DNA of 11,015 nt from Flavobacterium sp. Lineage in GTDB: Bacteria; Bacteroidota; Bacteroidia; Flavobacteriales; Flavobacteriaceae. The stretch spans positions 1 to 11,015 of the forward strand of contig JASLGC010000325.1 of the NCBI GenBank assembly GCA_030150335.1, read 5' to 3'. How positions within the stretch are numbered: the stretch's first letter is position 1; each line of letters begins with the position of its first letter. The notes below the pieces were generated by a model. The model did no database searches, had not been told where the DNA came from, and saw only the letters and a program-made list of their open reading frames with translations. The position numbers and the translations under genes are program-made. Shown here in pieces: positions 1 through 6,992 of this stretch.

Positions 1-17
1 TTGTAATCTTTTTGTTC

Positions 18-25
18 TATATTTG
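18..25 (+). promoter_or_regulatory. Promoter -7 box for the tRNA-Met gene
   Basis: The octamer TATATTTG matches the Bacteroidota sigma-ABfr -7 consensus TAnnTTTG exactly. It lies 33 bases before the mature tRNA 5' end, so transcription would start near position 32 and leave a short 5' leader. A TTG at 1-3 is only 14 bases upstream, which is short for a -33 element, so the true -33 box may be weak or outside the window. Confidence 0.55.
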
Positions 26-58
26 CACTCGCATTACAGAAGTAATAGCAGTCTATAT

Positions 59-132
59 GGCGAGGTAGCTCAGTTGGTTAGAGCGCAGGATTCATAACCC
101 TGAGGTCACGGGTTCAACTCCCGTCTTCGCTA
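59..132 (+). tRNA. tRNA-Met (CAT), elongator type
   Basis: A complete cloverleaf can be folded. The acceptor arm is GGCGAGG (59-65) against CTTCGCT (125-131), with two G-U pairs. T8-A9 is followed by the D-arm TAGCTCAGTTGGTTAGAGC. The anticodon loop TTCATAA (91-97) carries CAT at 93-95. The T-arm is ACGGG-TTCAACT-CCCGT. The last anticodon-stem pair (A90-C98) is mismatched. The discriminator is A132 and CCA is not encoded. The paired first base (G1-U72) argues against initiator tRNA, which has an unpaired C1-A72. A CAT anticodon is also used by the lysidine-modified tRNA-Ile2, but the overall sequence looks more like elongator Met tRNAs of Bacteroidota. That assignment is from memory of the family. 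Confidence 0.9.
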
Positions 133-139
133 CAAGGTA

Positions 140-172
140 AAGGACATAATCTTTAGATTATGTCCTTTTTTT
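140..172 (+). terminator. Rho-independent terminator of tRNA-Met
   Basis: A perfect 12-bp stem, AAGGACATAATC (140-151) against GATTATGTCCTT (156-167), closes a 4-base TTTA loop and is followed by a run of T (166-172). It begins 8 bases after the tRNA discriminator base and so ends a monocistronic tRNA transcript. Confidence 0.85.
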
Positions 173-698
173 ATACCCATACTTTTCCTATTACAAAAAG
201 ACTAATGATAACAAATGAAGTCAAAATAACCACTTGATAACCATACATTGCTTCTATTACTAATTTTGTCTTATAAACAGATAACAATCCGTTAGTCATA
301 TTTAATGTATTTGCCTCATGTGATAAAAACACGAAGTCTATCTATCATAAAACAATACTCTTATTTACAAAATACCAATAGCCTTTTTTCTTGCTAATGA
401 TTTACAATATCATCGCTTGAATTTATTTCATCAGTCCCCTGTAGCCTCTTTACTTGATCCCATTTTACTACCAAGCACCACTCCATAAGTCTATTGTTAT
501 AATTAAATACTGAATCCTATCAAGAAAAAGTAATCCACTGTATTTCCCTTTATTATTTATTCTATCAAATAAATTGCTCAAAAAACCTTCAAAATAATTA
601 ACTTTAAGAGCTAATCCTCCTTACTAAGGCATAATTAATGTATCGAATAAAATAACCCCAAAAAGATATTTATATGTTTTTACTACTTTCAAATGCAT
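171..698 (-). pseudogene. Probable decayed membrane-protein gene, family not recognised
   Basis: No intact gene occupies 175-673, but the minus strand reads like a broken one. From an ATG at 698-696 (MHLKVVKTYKYLFGVILFD...) the frame stays protein-like to two stops at 626-621. It then continues for 50 codons (GGLALKVNYF...DLWSGAW, 620-471) to further stops. A second frame carries coding-like text at about 483-397 (KWDQVKRLQGTDEINSSDD). The first frame resumes at 401, meets TGA TAG at 347-342, and is open again from 341 to a TAA at 173-171, including MTNGLLSVYKTKLVIEAMYG and a hydrophobic C-terminal helix VVILTSFVIISLFVIGKVWV. All first-frame pieces share one register over 176 codons. The strand is G-over-C rich, as in the neighbouring minus-strand genes. 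I do not recognise the family. Chance open frames in AT-rich DNA are the alternative. Confidence 0.4.
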
Positions 699-940
699 TT
701 ACCTCACTCGTATTTTACCATTCCATTTTGAATGTAAAATACGGAGTTGACCTTGCACCATTAAAATTGGTATTGAACATATCATTTTTAATTGCAATCT
801 CTGTTGTACTTTTTCGTCTATTTAGAGATACACTTCATCACAAACAACCTTTTAAAAATGCTCTACTAAAAAGAAGCGGCACACTATTCATAATAATAGC
901 AACGTACATCATTATTTTTACATTAATTAGATTCTCCTAA
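674..940 (+). CDS. Small hydrophobic membrane protein, hypothetical (possibly a DUF2975-like remnant)
   Basis: This 88-residue ORF has three hydrophobic stretches: about residues 2-14, 29-48 (LKLVLNISFLIAISVVLFRL) and 68-86 (SGTLFIIIATYIIIFTLI). They are linked by a short basic loop HHKQPFKNALLKR. A helix, then a loop with PF, then basic residues and another helix resembles the middle of DUF2975 membrane proteins. Those are usually about twice as long with four helices, so this would be a fragment. No TAnnTTTG promoter is visible upstream, and an in-frame stop lies 21 bases before the ATG. Its first 25 bases overlap the start of the presumed minus-strand pseudogene, so at least one of the two is not functional. 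It is followed at once by the hairpin at 946-979. The family link is a weak inference. Confidence 0.35.
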   Translation: MFLLLSNAFTSLVFYHSILNVKYGVDLAPLKLVLNISFLIAISVVLFRLFRDTLHHKQPFKNALLKRSGTLFIIIATYIIIFTLIRFS

Positions 941-945
941 TAACA

Positions 946-979
946 AGAAAAGAGGTTTGCATACACAAACCTCTTTTCT
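946..979. terminator. Bidirectional intrinsic terminator
   Basis: A perfect 14-bp stem, AGAAAAGAGGTTTG (946-959) against CAAACCTCTTTTCT (966-979), has a 6-base loop. T-rich tracts follow on the plus strand (TATTTTATTTTG) and on the minus strand (TCTTGTTATT). It lies 23 bases beyond the stop of the minus-strand operon ending at 1003 and 5 bases beyond the stop of the plus-strand ORF ending at 940, so it can serve both. Confidence 0.8.
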
Positions 980-1002
980 ATTTTATTTTGCCTTAAACAG
1001 GC

Positions 1003-1641
1003 TTATTCTTCGTCTTCGTCATCATGGAAGTCAAACCATTCCACATCTTCCGTCATTGTTTTATCCACAAACATATCTAATTGCTCTACATAATCCTTAG
1101 TAAAGTAAACGCGTTGTGTTTTACCAATACTGTCTGAAAGTCTGAACAAACGTGGCTCAAGGCGATTTCTCAATTGAATATCTGCATCGTCAATAATATA
1201 CATTTGAAGTTGATTAACATCAAAACCAGCACTACTAAACATCTCGTTCAAACGATTACAAGTACCGATTAAGATATCATTACCTAAAGACATTTGATTT
1301 TTATCCTCATCCAAGTCTGTATAGTCGTGCACTCCGTAAACTTCAAGGTCCATACCTTTTCCATAAACTTCAAACAACTCAACTAAGCGCTCTACTTCAA
1401 ACTTATCCTTTACAACAATCAAAACTCTTGTTGCAATTTCTCCTTCAATTGGTCTTTGTAATTTTTGAAGAGCAGCAATAACCATAGCAGTGGTTTTACC
1501 TTCTTCCTTAGGACCTGCAATCACTACATCAATCCCACTTTTAATCTGACCAAAAGTTTTTTTCTGAAGAGTCGTTGGCTCAACTAATCCGTTAGCAGCC
1601 AAGTTCCCTTGTAAAATTTCATTTATCTTCTTTAGTTTCAT
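1003..1641 (-). CDS. Single-domain DEAD-box helicase-like protein, degenerate
   Basis: The 212 residues cover only the first RecA-like domain of a DEAD/DEAH-box helicase. A Q-motif-like EPTTLQKKTF is at 21-30. A Walker A variant AGPKEEGKTTA is at 42-52, with the GKT kept but the usual TGSG replaced by PKEE. A motif Ib-like IGTCNRL, at the place of the usual TPGRL, is at 125-131. Motif II reads DDAD (151-154) instead of DEAD, and YFTKD (179-183) replaces the SAT motif III. The second RecA domain (motifs IV-VI, arginine finger) is absent, and the protein ends in an acidic tail FHDDEDEE. Without domain 2, helicase activity is unlikely, although nucleotide or RNA binding is possible. The complete frame, lack of stops and tight fit in the operon (3 bases after the response regulator) argue for a real short protein rather than a truncated pseudogene. 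Its function is unknown. Confidence 0.85.
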   Translation of the reverse strand: MKLKKINEILQGNLAANGLVEPTTLQKKTFGQIKSGIDVVIAGPKEEGKTTAMVIAALQKLQRPIEGEIATRVLIVVKDKFEVERLVELFEVYGKGMDLEVYGVHDYTDLDEDKNQMSLGNDILIGTCNRLNEMFSSAGFDVNQLQMYIIDDADIQLRNRLEPRLFRLSDSIGKTQRVYFTKDYVEQLDMFVDKTMTEDVEWFDFHDDEDEE

Positions 1642-1644
1642 ACG

Positions 1645-2817
1645 CTATTTATTTGCAAACATCTCAACATCTTCCTTTGAAACTTCTTTGCCTCCTAAAA
1701 TAATTAATCTCTCTATTACGTTTCTTAACTCACGGATATTACCTGTCCAATCATATTGTTGTAAAAGGTTAATAGCTTCCTCTGAGAAAGTCTTTTGACT
1801 TGTTCCTTGTTCCTTAGCTATCTGACTCACGAAGTGATTTACCAATAACGGAATATCATCTCGTCTATCATTTAATCCAGGAACTTCAATAAGAATAACA
1901 GCAAGACGGTGATATAAATCTTCTCTAAAACGTCCCTCTGCTATTTCTTTTCGCAAGTCCTTATTTGTTGCCGCTATTACACGTACATCTACTTTTAAAT
2001 CTTTTTCTGCCCCTACTCTTGTTATGATATTCTCTTGCAGCGCTCTCAACACTTTCGCTTGAGCAGACAAGCTCATATCTCCAATTTCGTCTAAGAAAAT
2101 TGTTCCTTTATTAGCAAGTTCAAACTTCCCTGGTCTATCTTTTACAGCTGATGTAAAGGCTCCTTTTACGTGACCAAACAATTCGCTTTCTATCAATTCA
2201 GACGGAATAGCTGCACAATTCACCTCAACCAATGGGTTTTGAGAACGTGTACTTTGTAAATGCAATTGATGAGCCACTAACTCTTTTCCAGTTCCATTGG
2301 GCCCTGTAATCAACACCCTTGCCTCTGTAGGAGCAACCTTTTCAATCATTTCTTTAATGTGATTAATAGGAGCACTTTCTCCTATCATCTCATATTTCTT
2401 GCTTACTTTCTTTTTCAAGATTGTATTCTCAACAACCAGTTTACTTGTATCTAAAGCATTTCTAACTGTTGTTAATAATCTATTTAAATCTGGCGGTTTA
2501 GAAATGTAATCAAACGCGCCAAGACGCATTGTATTTACAGCTGTTTCCAAATCACCATGTCCAGAAATCATCACAAAAACTACTTCTGGTTTTATTTTTT
2601 TTGCCTCAATCAATAGTTCCTCACCATCCATTTTCGGCATTTTGATATCTGAAATTACTAAATCGTAATCTTCATTAACAATTTTCTTCAAAGCCTCTTC
2701 ACCATTCTCTGCTGAGTCAACAACATAATCAGATGATTCTTCTTCTAATATTTTAACCAAGACTCTGCGAATTGAGGCTTCATCTTCTACAATTAAAATT
2801 TTTGACATTTTCCCCAT
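1645..2817 (-). CDS. Sigma54-dependent NtrC-family response regulator lacking a Fis domain
   Basis: The order is receiver domain, then AAA+ sigma54-activation domain. The receiver (about 4-122) has the acidic pair E11/D12, phospho-acceptor D57 in ISDIKMPKMDG, S85 and K107. The AAA+ domain (about 142-372) has Walker A GPNGTGKE (172-179), the sigma54-contact loop as GAFTSA (219-224, S in place of the second G of GAFTGA), Walker B IFLDEIG (240-246), sensor I AATNKDL, arginine-finger region GRFREDLYHRL (295-305) and sensor II GNIRELRN (359-366). It stops at residue 390, where most relatives carry a Fis-type helix-turn-helix, so it has no visible DNA-binding domain. The domain assignment is certain. 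Whether it activates transcription from solution is inference. A second ATG at 2808 (MSKILIVEDE) is an equally good start. The gene is third in a four-gene operon with an ABC exporter, 28 bases after the permease. No histidine kinase is in the window. Confidence 0.95.
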   Translation of the reverse strand: MGKMSKILIVEDEASIRRVLVKILEEESSDYVVDSAENGEEALKKIVNEDYDLVISDIKMPKMDGEELLIEAKKIKPEVVFVMISGHGDLETAVNTMRLGAFDYISKPPDLNRLLTTVRNALDTSKLVVENTILKKKVSKKYEMIGESAPINHIKEMIEKVAPTEARVLITGPNGTGKELVAHQLHLQSTRSQNPLVEVNCAAIPSELIESELFGHVKGAFTSAVKDRPGKFELANKGTIFLDEIGDMSLSAQAKVLRALQENIITRVGAEKDLKVDVRVIAATNKDLRKEIAEGRFREDLYHRLAVILIEVPGLNDRRDDIPLLVNHFVSQIAKEQGTSQKTFSEEAINLLQQYDWTGNIRELRNVIERLIILGGKEVSKEDVEMFANK

Positions 2818-2845
2818 AATGCTTTACAATTTTTCTAAACTTCAA

Positions 2846-4156
2846 TTAATACTTAAGCCATTTATAAAGCTCTTTCCACGAAGGACGCTTACCATACATT
2901 AAAATTCCAATACGATAAATCTTCGCTGCTAACCAAACAACAAGAATAAAAGTACCAAATAATAAAACAATAGACAATATTACTTCCCACATTGGAACAC
3001 CAAATGGTATACGCATCAGCATTACAATAGGTGAAGTGAATGGAATCATTGAAAATATAGTCGCGATAGAACCATGCGGGTCTTTAATAACCGTAAAGAA
3101 TCCAATATACACACCAAGCATTAATGGTAATAAGATAGGGAATAAGAACTGCTGTGTATCTGTTTCATTATCCACTGCCGCACCAATAGCTGCATAAAGT
3201 GAACTATACAAGAAGTATCCTCCTATAAAGAATATCAGAAAGTATATAAATAATGATATTAATGGCAATGATAAAATCTCTGTTACATAATTTTGCACAT
3301 CAACCATTAATTCTGGTGGCAACATAGAACCAGCTTGCATCATCTCTGCAGAAGCCATACCCGGTGTAGCATTAATACCTAATACAGCACTCGCTATCGT
3401 CAATAGTATTCCTCCAATTACTCCCCAAATTAAAAACTGTAAAAGACCAGCCATTGAAGTACCGATAATCTTACCCATCATTAATTGGAACGGTTTCACT
3501 GATGAAACGATAATCTCAATAATTCTATTCGTTTTCTCTTCAATTACAGAACGCATCACCATGTTACCATAAATGATAATAAACATCATGATGAAGTAAC
3601 CAAATAATCCACCAATGATAATCTTAATTTCATTCAATCCTTTCACAGTAGCCTCTCCAGATGCTTTTGTAAGATTTAGATTGACATTTGCTTTAGCCGC
3701 ATCAATAACTTCTAAATCAATCCCACTATTCTTTAAATTGATATGGGTTAACTTATCAGCCAACAACAGCTCCACTTTACTTACAAAGCTCAAGCTTGGG
3801 CTTTCATTAGAAATATAGACAATGTTCTTTTGATAATCCTCTATATTATCCGCTTTGGGAACATAAAGTATTCCCTCGTATTTTTCCTCGTTTACACTAT
3901 CCTTCAAGATTCCTACATCAACAGCAGACAAATCTTGATATTCAAAAGCCTCATTACTCACAAACTGATTTACAAACAAACCACTCTCATCGTGAATAGC
4001 AATCTTCTTTGTATCCCCTTTTAATGTACTCAAATACCCTACAAAAACGGTAAGTGCTACAAAAAACAAAGGACTTGCAAAAGTCATTACGATGAATGAT
4101 TTATTGCGAACCTTAGCAATAAACTCTCTTTTTATAATTAACGATAATATGCTCAT
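2846..4156 (-). CDS. ABC-2 type transporter permease (NatB/YhaP-like)
   Basis: The 436 residues fit the ABC-2 exporter permease family. A cytoplasmic N-terminus with KREFIAKVRNKSFI precedes a first membrane helix at about 20-44. A large extracytoplasmic domain spans about 45-175. A cluster of about five to six hydrophobic segments follows (about 178-202, 233-262, 296-325, 335-358, 360-385, 393-416). After the second helix comes the family's coupling segment RSVIEEKTNRIIEIIVSSV (about 202-220), expected to contact the ATPase. The C-terminus is basic (YGKRPSWKELYKWLKY). It begins one base after the stop of the ATPase gene, so translational coupling is likely, and the two should form a homodimeric-type exporter complex. 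The substrate cannot be read from sequence. NatAB relatives move Na+ and others export drugs or lipids. Confidence 0.92.
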   Translation of the reverse strand: MSILSLIIKREFIAKVRNKSFIVMTFASPLFFVALTVFVGYLSTLKGDTKKIAIHDESGLFVNQFVSNEAFEYQDLSAVDVGILKDSVNEEKYEGILYVPKADNIEDYQKNIVYISNESPSLSFVSKVELLLADKLTHINLKNSGIDLEVIDAAKANVNLNLTKASGEATVKGLNEIKIIIGGLFGYFIMMFIIIYGNMVMRSVIEEKTNRIIEIIVSSVKPFQLMMGKIIGTSMAGLLQFLIWGVIGGILLTIASAVLGINATPGMASAEMMQAGSMLPPELMVDVQNYVTEILSLPLISLFIYFLIFFIGGYFLYSSLYAAIGAAVDNETDTQQFLFPILLPLMLGVYIGFFTVIKDPHGSIATIFSMIPFTSPIVMLMRIPFGVPMWEVILSIVLLFGTFILVVWLAAKIYRIGILMYGKRPSWKELYKWLKY

Positions 4157-4157
4157 T

Positions 4158-5078
4158 TTACTTACTTACAGTTTGAATAAAAATATCATTTACAGTTGGC
4201 AGCTTCTCTACGAAATGAGTAACCTGTCCGTTTTGAGATAAAATATGTAATAACTCATTAGGCATTTTATCTCCTAAGTTTATCTCCAACTGAATTTCAT
4301 TGTTCAAAGATTTGAACTCCGTTGCTTGAAAACTAAACTTACTTTTTAGTTCATCATTCAAACGCTGTTTATTATCCGTTAAGATTCCTACTTGATATAA
4401 ATGCGTTCTATACTGTCTCTTTACATCAACTAACTTCCCTTCAATTAATTTATTCGATTTATTAATCAAAGCGATATAGTCACACATTTCCTCCACACTC
4501 TCCATTCTATGCGTAGAAAAGATAATAGTACTACCTTTTTCTTTCAACTCAAGAATTTCATCTTTAATGATATTAGCATTAACAGGGTCAAAACCAGAAA
4601 AAGGCTCATCCAAAATCAACAGTTTTGGTTCATGAAGTACAGTTACAACAAACTGAATCTTCTGTGCCATCCCTTTAGAAAGTTCTTGAATCTTCTTATT
4701 CCACCATCCTTTGATATCTAATTTATCAAACCAATAGTCTAATTGCTTCTTTGCTTCTGCTTTAGACAATCCTTTTAATTGTGCTAAATACATTGCTTGC
4801 TCACCAACTTTCATTGTTTTATATAACCCTCTTTCTTCAGGCATATATCCAATGTCTTTGATGTGACTTGGGTCTAACGTCTTTCCATCTAATAAGATTT
4901 GTCCAGAGTCAGGATATGTAATTTGATTGATAATACGGATTAAGGAAGTCTTACCAGCACCATTAGGTCCTAAAAGACCATAGATAGTACCCTTAGGTAC
5001 CGTTAGCGACACATTATTTAATGCTATTTTATCGGAGTATTTTTTTACTACATCCTTTACTTCTAAGATAGGTTGCAT
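4158..5078 (-). CDS. ABC transporter ATP-binding protein (NatA/YhaQ-like, DUF4162)
   Basis: This is a 306-residue cytoplasmic ATPase for the adjacent permease. Walker A is GPNGAGKTS (37-45). The Q-loop position is in YMPEERGLY (78-86), with E where most ABC proteins have Q, a form usual for the NatA/YhaQ branch. The signature is LSKGMAQK (133-140), a variant of LSGGQ. Walker B with the catalytic glutamate is LLILDEP (153-159), the D-loop is SGFD and the H-loop is FSTH (187-190). Residues from about 220 form the DUF4162-type C-terminal extension. It is the first gene of a four-gene minus-strand operon, with a candidate promoter at 5102-5130. The ATG at 5078 is preceded by an AT-rich leader with no Shine-Dalgarno motif, as is normal in Flavobacteria. 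Confidence 0.94.
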   Translation of the reverse strand: MQPILEVKDVVKKYSDKIALNNVSLTVPKGTIYGLLGPNGAGKTSLIRIINQITYPDSGQILLDGKTLDPSHIKDIGYMPEERGLYKTMKVGEQAMYLAQLKGLSKAEAKKQLDYWFDKLDIKGWWNKKIQELSKGMAQKIQFVVTVLHEPKLLILDEPFSGFDPVNANIIKDEILELKEKGSTIIFSTHRMESVEEMCDYIALINKSNKLIEGKLVDVKRQYRTHLYQVGILTDNKQRLNDELKSKFSFQATEFKSLNNEIQLEINLGDKMPNELLHILSQNGQVTHFVEKLPTVNDIFIQTVSK

Positions 5079-5101
5079 TTAGTCTAGTCTATTAATTTGT
5101 G

Positions 5102-5130
5102 TAAAAATAGTTATTTATTTCTAACTACAA
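5102..5130 (-). promoter_or_regulatory. Candidate promoter of the ABC exporter / response-regulator operon
   Basis: Read on the minus strand, a TTG (5130-5128) is followed after 18 bases by TATTTTTA (5109-5102), a 7-of-8 match to TAnnTTTG. The spacing fits Flavobacterium-type -33/-7 promoters. The box lies 24 bases before the ATG of the ATPase gene. The last base of the -7 box deviates, and AT-rich DNA gives chance matches. Confidence 0.4.
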
Positions 5131-5168
5131 GAGAGGGGAAAAAGCAATTTCGGTATTATATAAAAAAA

Positions 5169-5198
5169 CCCAACCTTATTTGGAAAAATAAGGTTGGG
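5169..5198 (-). terminator. Intrinsic terminator of grpE-dnaJ
   Basis: A 12-bp perfect stem, CCCAACCTTATT (5169-5180) against AATAAGGTTGGG (5187-5198), has a 6-base loop that can close by one more T-A pair to a tetraloop. On the minus strand the stem is followed by seven T (complement of 5162-5168), so it terminates transcripts coming from dnaJ, about 70 bases after its stop codon. An A-run on the other flank gives a weaker T-tract-like arrangement for plus-strand reading. Confidence 0.85.
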
Positions 5199-5267
5199 AA
5201 AAATTGCTATGAAAAAGAAAATCCACTGTTTAATAAGTGTCCTACAAATGTATAAATATTTATCAGA

Positions 5268-6404
5268 CTAAGAAAACATTTCTTTTACTTTTTCAAAAAA
5301 AGATTTTTCACTCTTCGAAGGAGCTGGTTGGAAGTTTTCATCTTCCTTCATGCTTTCGAAAAATGCACGTTGTTCTTTAGTAAGTTTTTTAGGAGTCCAT
5401 ACATTAACATGTACAAGCAAATCCCCATTACCATAGCTATTTAAGCTTGGCAATCCCTTACCTTTTAAACGCAATATTTTACCAGACTGAATACCTTCCT
5501 CTAACTTAATACGCACTCTTCCGTTTACAGCATCAATCTCTTTAGATCCACCCAAAGCAGCTTCTGCAAAACTGATGTATAAGTCATAGTGAAGATTTTC
5601 ACCCTCTCTTTTTAATGTTTCGTGTTCTAATTCTTCAATTACAACAAGTAAATCTCCAGGAACGCTGTTGCTACCAGGAGCTTCATTTCCTTTACCTGAA
5701 ACTTTTAATTGCATACCTTCAGAAACACCTGCTGGTATTTTGATTGATACAGTTTCATCATTAAAGATCATTCCATCGCTATCAGCACCTGCTGGTTTGT
5801 GATCCATGATTTGACCACTACCGTGACAAGCGTTACAAGGTGATGCAGTTTGCATACGTCCAAAAACAGTATTCGCAATCTTAGTTACCTGTCCTGATCC
5901 ATTACAAGTAGAACAAGTTTTGTACGTTACTCCTTGTGCTTTAACCTTACGCTTAACTTTGATTTTTTTCTCAACACCGTTAGCGATATCCTCTACAGTA
6001 AGTTTCACCTTAATTCTAAGGTTAGTTCCTTTCACTCTTCTTTGACCGCCTCCGCCGCCACCGAAACCGCCAAAGCCACCTCCGCCACCGAAAGCACCTC
6101 CAAAGATATCTCCGAATTGGCTAAAGATGTCATCCATGTTCATGTGACCTCCGCCGAAGCCTCCGCCACCACCAAATCCACCGTCAAATGCAGCGTGACC
6201 ATATTGGTCGTATTTAGCTTTTTTATCTGGATCACTTAATACTTCATAAGCCTCTGCTGCTTCTTTAAACTTCTCTTCAGCCTCTTTATTTCCCGGATTT
6301 TTATCAGGGTGAAACTCAATAGCTTTCTTACGGTAAGCCTTCTTAATAGCTGCCGCATCAGCACCTTTATCTATACCAAGTATTTCGTAATAGTCTTTTT
6401 TCAT
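5268..6404 (-). CDS. dnaJ: Molecular chaperone DnaJ (Hsp40), reduced zinc-finger form
   Basis: This 378-residue J-protein stimulates DnaK ATPase and delivers unfolded clients in the cytoplasm. The J-domain (about 1-70) has KKAYRKKAIEFHPDKNPGNK with HPD at 32-34. A very glycine-rich G/F linker (75-120) includes the GGGGGFGGFGGGGGG run. The central domain has only two CXXCXGXG motifs, CSTCNGSG (164-171) and CNACHGSG (190-197), where the classical type I protein has four. By position they correspond to motifs 1 and 4, enough for one zinc site, with the second site lost. C-terminal client-binding domains follow (about 210-345, with GDLLVVIEELEHETLKREG and GNGDLLVHVNVWTPKKLTKEQ), then a short tail. 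It lies 36 bases after grpE in the same operon. The family assignment is certain. A similar reduced zinc region occurs in other flavobacterial DnaJ proteins as I recall them. Confidence 0.97.
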   Translation of the reverse strand: MKKDYYEILGIDKGADAAAIKKAYRKKAIEFHPDKNPGNKEAEEKFKEAAEAYEVLSDPDKKAKYDQYGHAAFDGGFGGGGGFGGGHMNMDDIFSQFGDIFGGAFGGGGGFGGFGGGGGGQRRVKGTNLRIKVKLTVEDIANGVEKKIKVKRKVKAQGVTYKTCSTCNGSGQVTKIANTVFGRMQTASPCNACHGSGQIMDHKPAGADSDGMIFNDETVSIKIPAGVSEGMQLKVSGKGNEAPGSNSVPGDLLVVIEELEHETLKREGENLHYDLYISFAEAALGGSKEIDAVNGRVRIKLEEGIQSGKILRLKGKGLPSLNSYGNGDLLVHVNVWTPKKLTKEQRAFFESMKEDENFQPAPSKSEKSFFEKVKEMFS

Positions 6405-6440
6405 CCTCGTTAATTCTTTATATATTCAGTTATCAAAAGA

Positions 6441-6992
6441 TTATTGCCCAATTACAACTTTAGGAAAACGAATAATCTTTTCTCCTAATTTATATCCTCT
6501 TTCGATTACATCTACAATTTTCCCTTTCATATCATCTCCTGCCGGAATTTGTGTCACTGCTTCTGCCACATCAACATCAAATGCATCTCCTGCTTTTAAT
6601 TCCACTTCCTCTAATCCTTTGCTTTGCAAAGCATCTTTAAACTTATTAGAAATCAATTTAATCCCTGTTAAATGATCACTCTCCCCGTGTTTTTCTAACT
6701 CAGTTACTGCACGATCAAAGTCATCTACTACAGGCAATAATGCTTTCATTACATCCTCTCCTGCTGTTTTAAACAACTCAATACGCTCTTTAGAAGTACG
6801 TCTTTTATAGTTCTCAAACTCAGCAAATAAGCGGATAAACTTATCTTTTTCTTCAGCTAATTTAATAGTCAATTCTTCCTCAACACTCAATTGCTCAGTC
6901 GCCCCTTCTGCATTTGTGTCTTCAGTTGTTTGATCTACATCTTGTTGAATTTCTTCTTGCTCTGTCTTTATATCTTTATTCTCAGTATTCAT
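6441..6992 (-). CDS. grpE: Nucleotide exchange factor GrpE
   Basis: This 183-residue cytoplasmic co-chaperone releases ADP from DnaK. An acidic, low-complexity N-terminus (1-40, many E, D, Q and T) leads into the long dimerising helix (about 36-98, LTIKLAEEKDKFIRLFAEFE and NYKRRTSKERIELFKTAGED), then the four-helix bundle region. The C-terminal beta domain holds the family signature, about 138-182 (FDVDVAEAVTQIPAGDDMKG, then GYKLGEKIIRFPKVVIG). Length and motifs are normal. It is first in the grpE-dnaJ operon, about 32 bases downstream of the start predicted from the sigma54-type promoter at 7034-7050. No Shine-Dalgarno motif is seen; the leader is AT-rich (AAAATTAATTTTTCTAAATT before the ATG). 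Confidence 0.97.
   Translation of the reverse strand: MNTENKDIKTEQEEIQQDVDQTTEDTNAEGATEQLSVEEELTIKLAEEKDKFIRLFAEFENYKRRTSKERIELFKTAGEDVMKALLPVVDDFDRAVTELEKHGESDHLTGIKLISNKFKDALQSKGLEEVELKAGDAFDVDVAEAVTQIPAGDDMKGKIVDVIERGYKLGEKIIRFPKVVIGQ

Noticed and set aside
33..46. Small hairpin ATTAC-AGAA-GTAAT in the tRNA leader
   Set aside because: A 5-bp AT-rich stem is expected by chance. It may simply be part of the tRNA 5' leader removed by RNase P.
6045..6185. Short CCGCC/ACC repeats on the plus strand
   Set aside because: These are glycine codons of the DnaJ G/F linker read from the opposite strand, not an independent repeat or CRISPR.
5934..6239. 101-codon plus-strand open frame opposite dnaJ
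   Set aside because: It is antisense to the J-domain, glycine-rich linker and first zinc motif of dnaJ. The Ala/Thr/Ser-rich text is the shadow of glycine and acidic codons.
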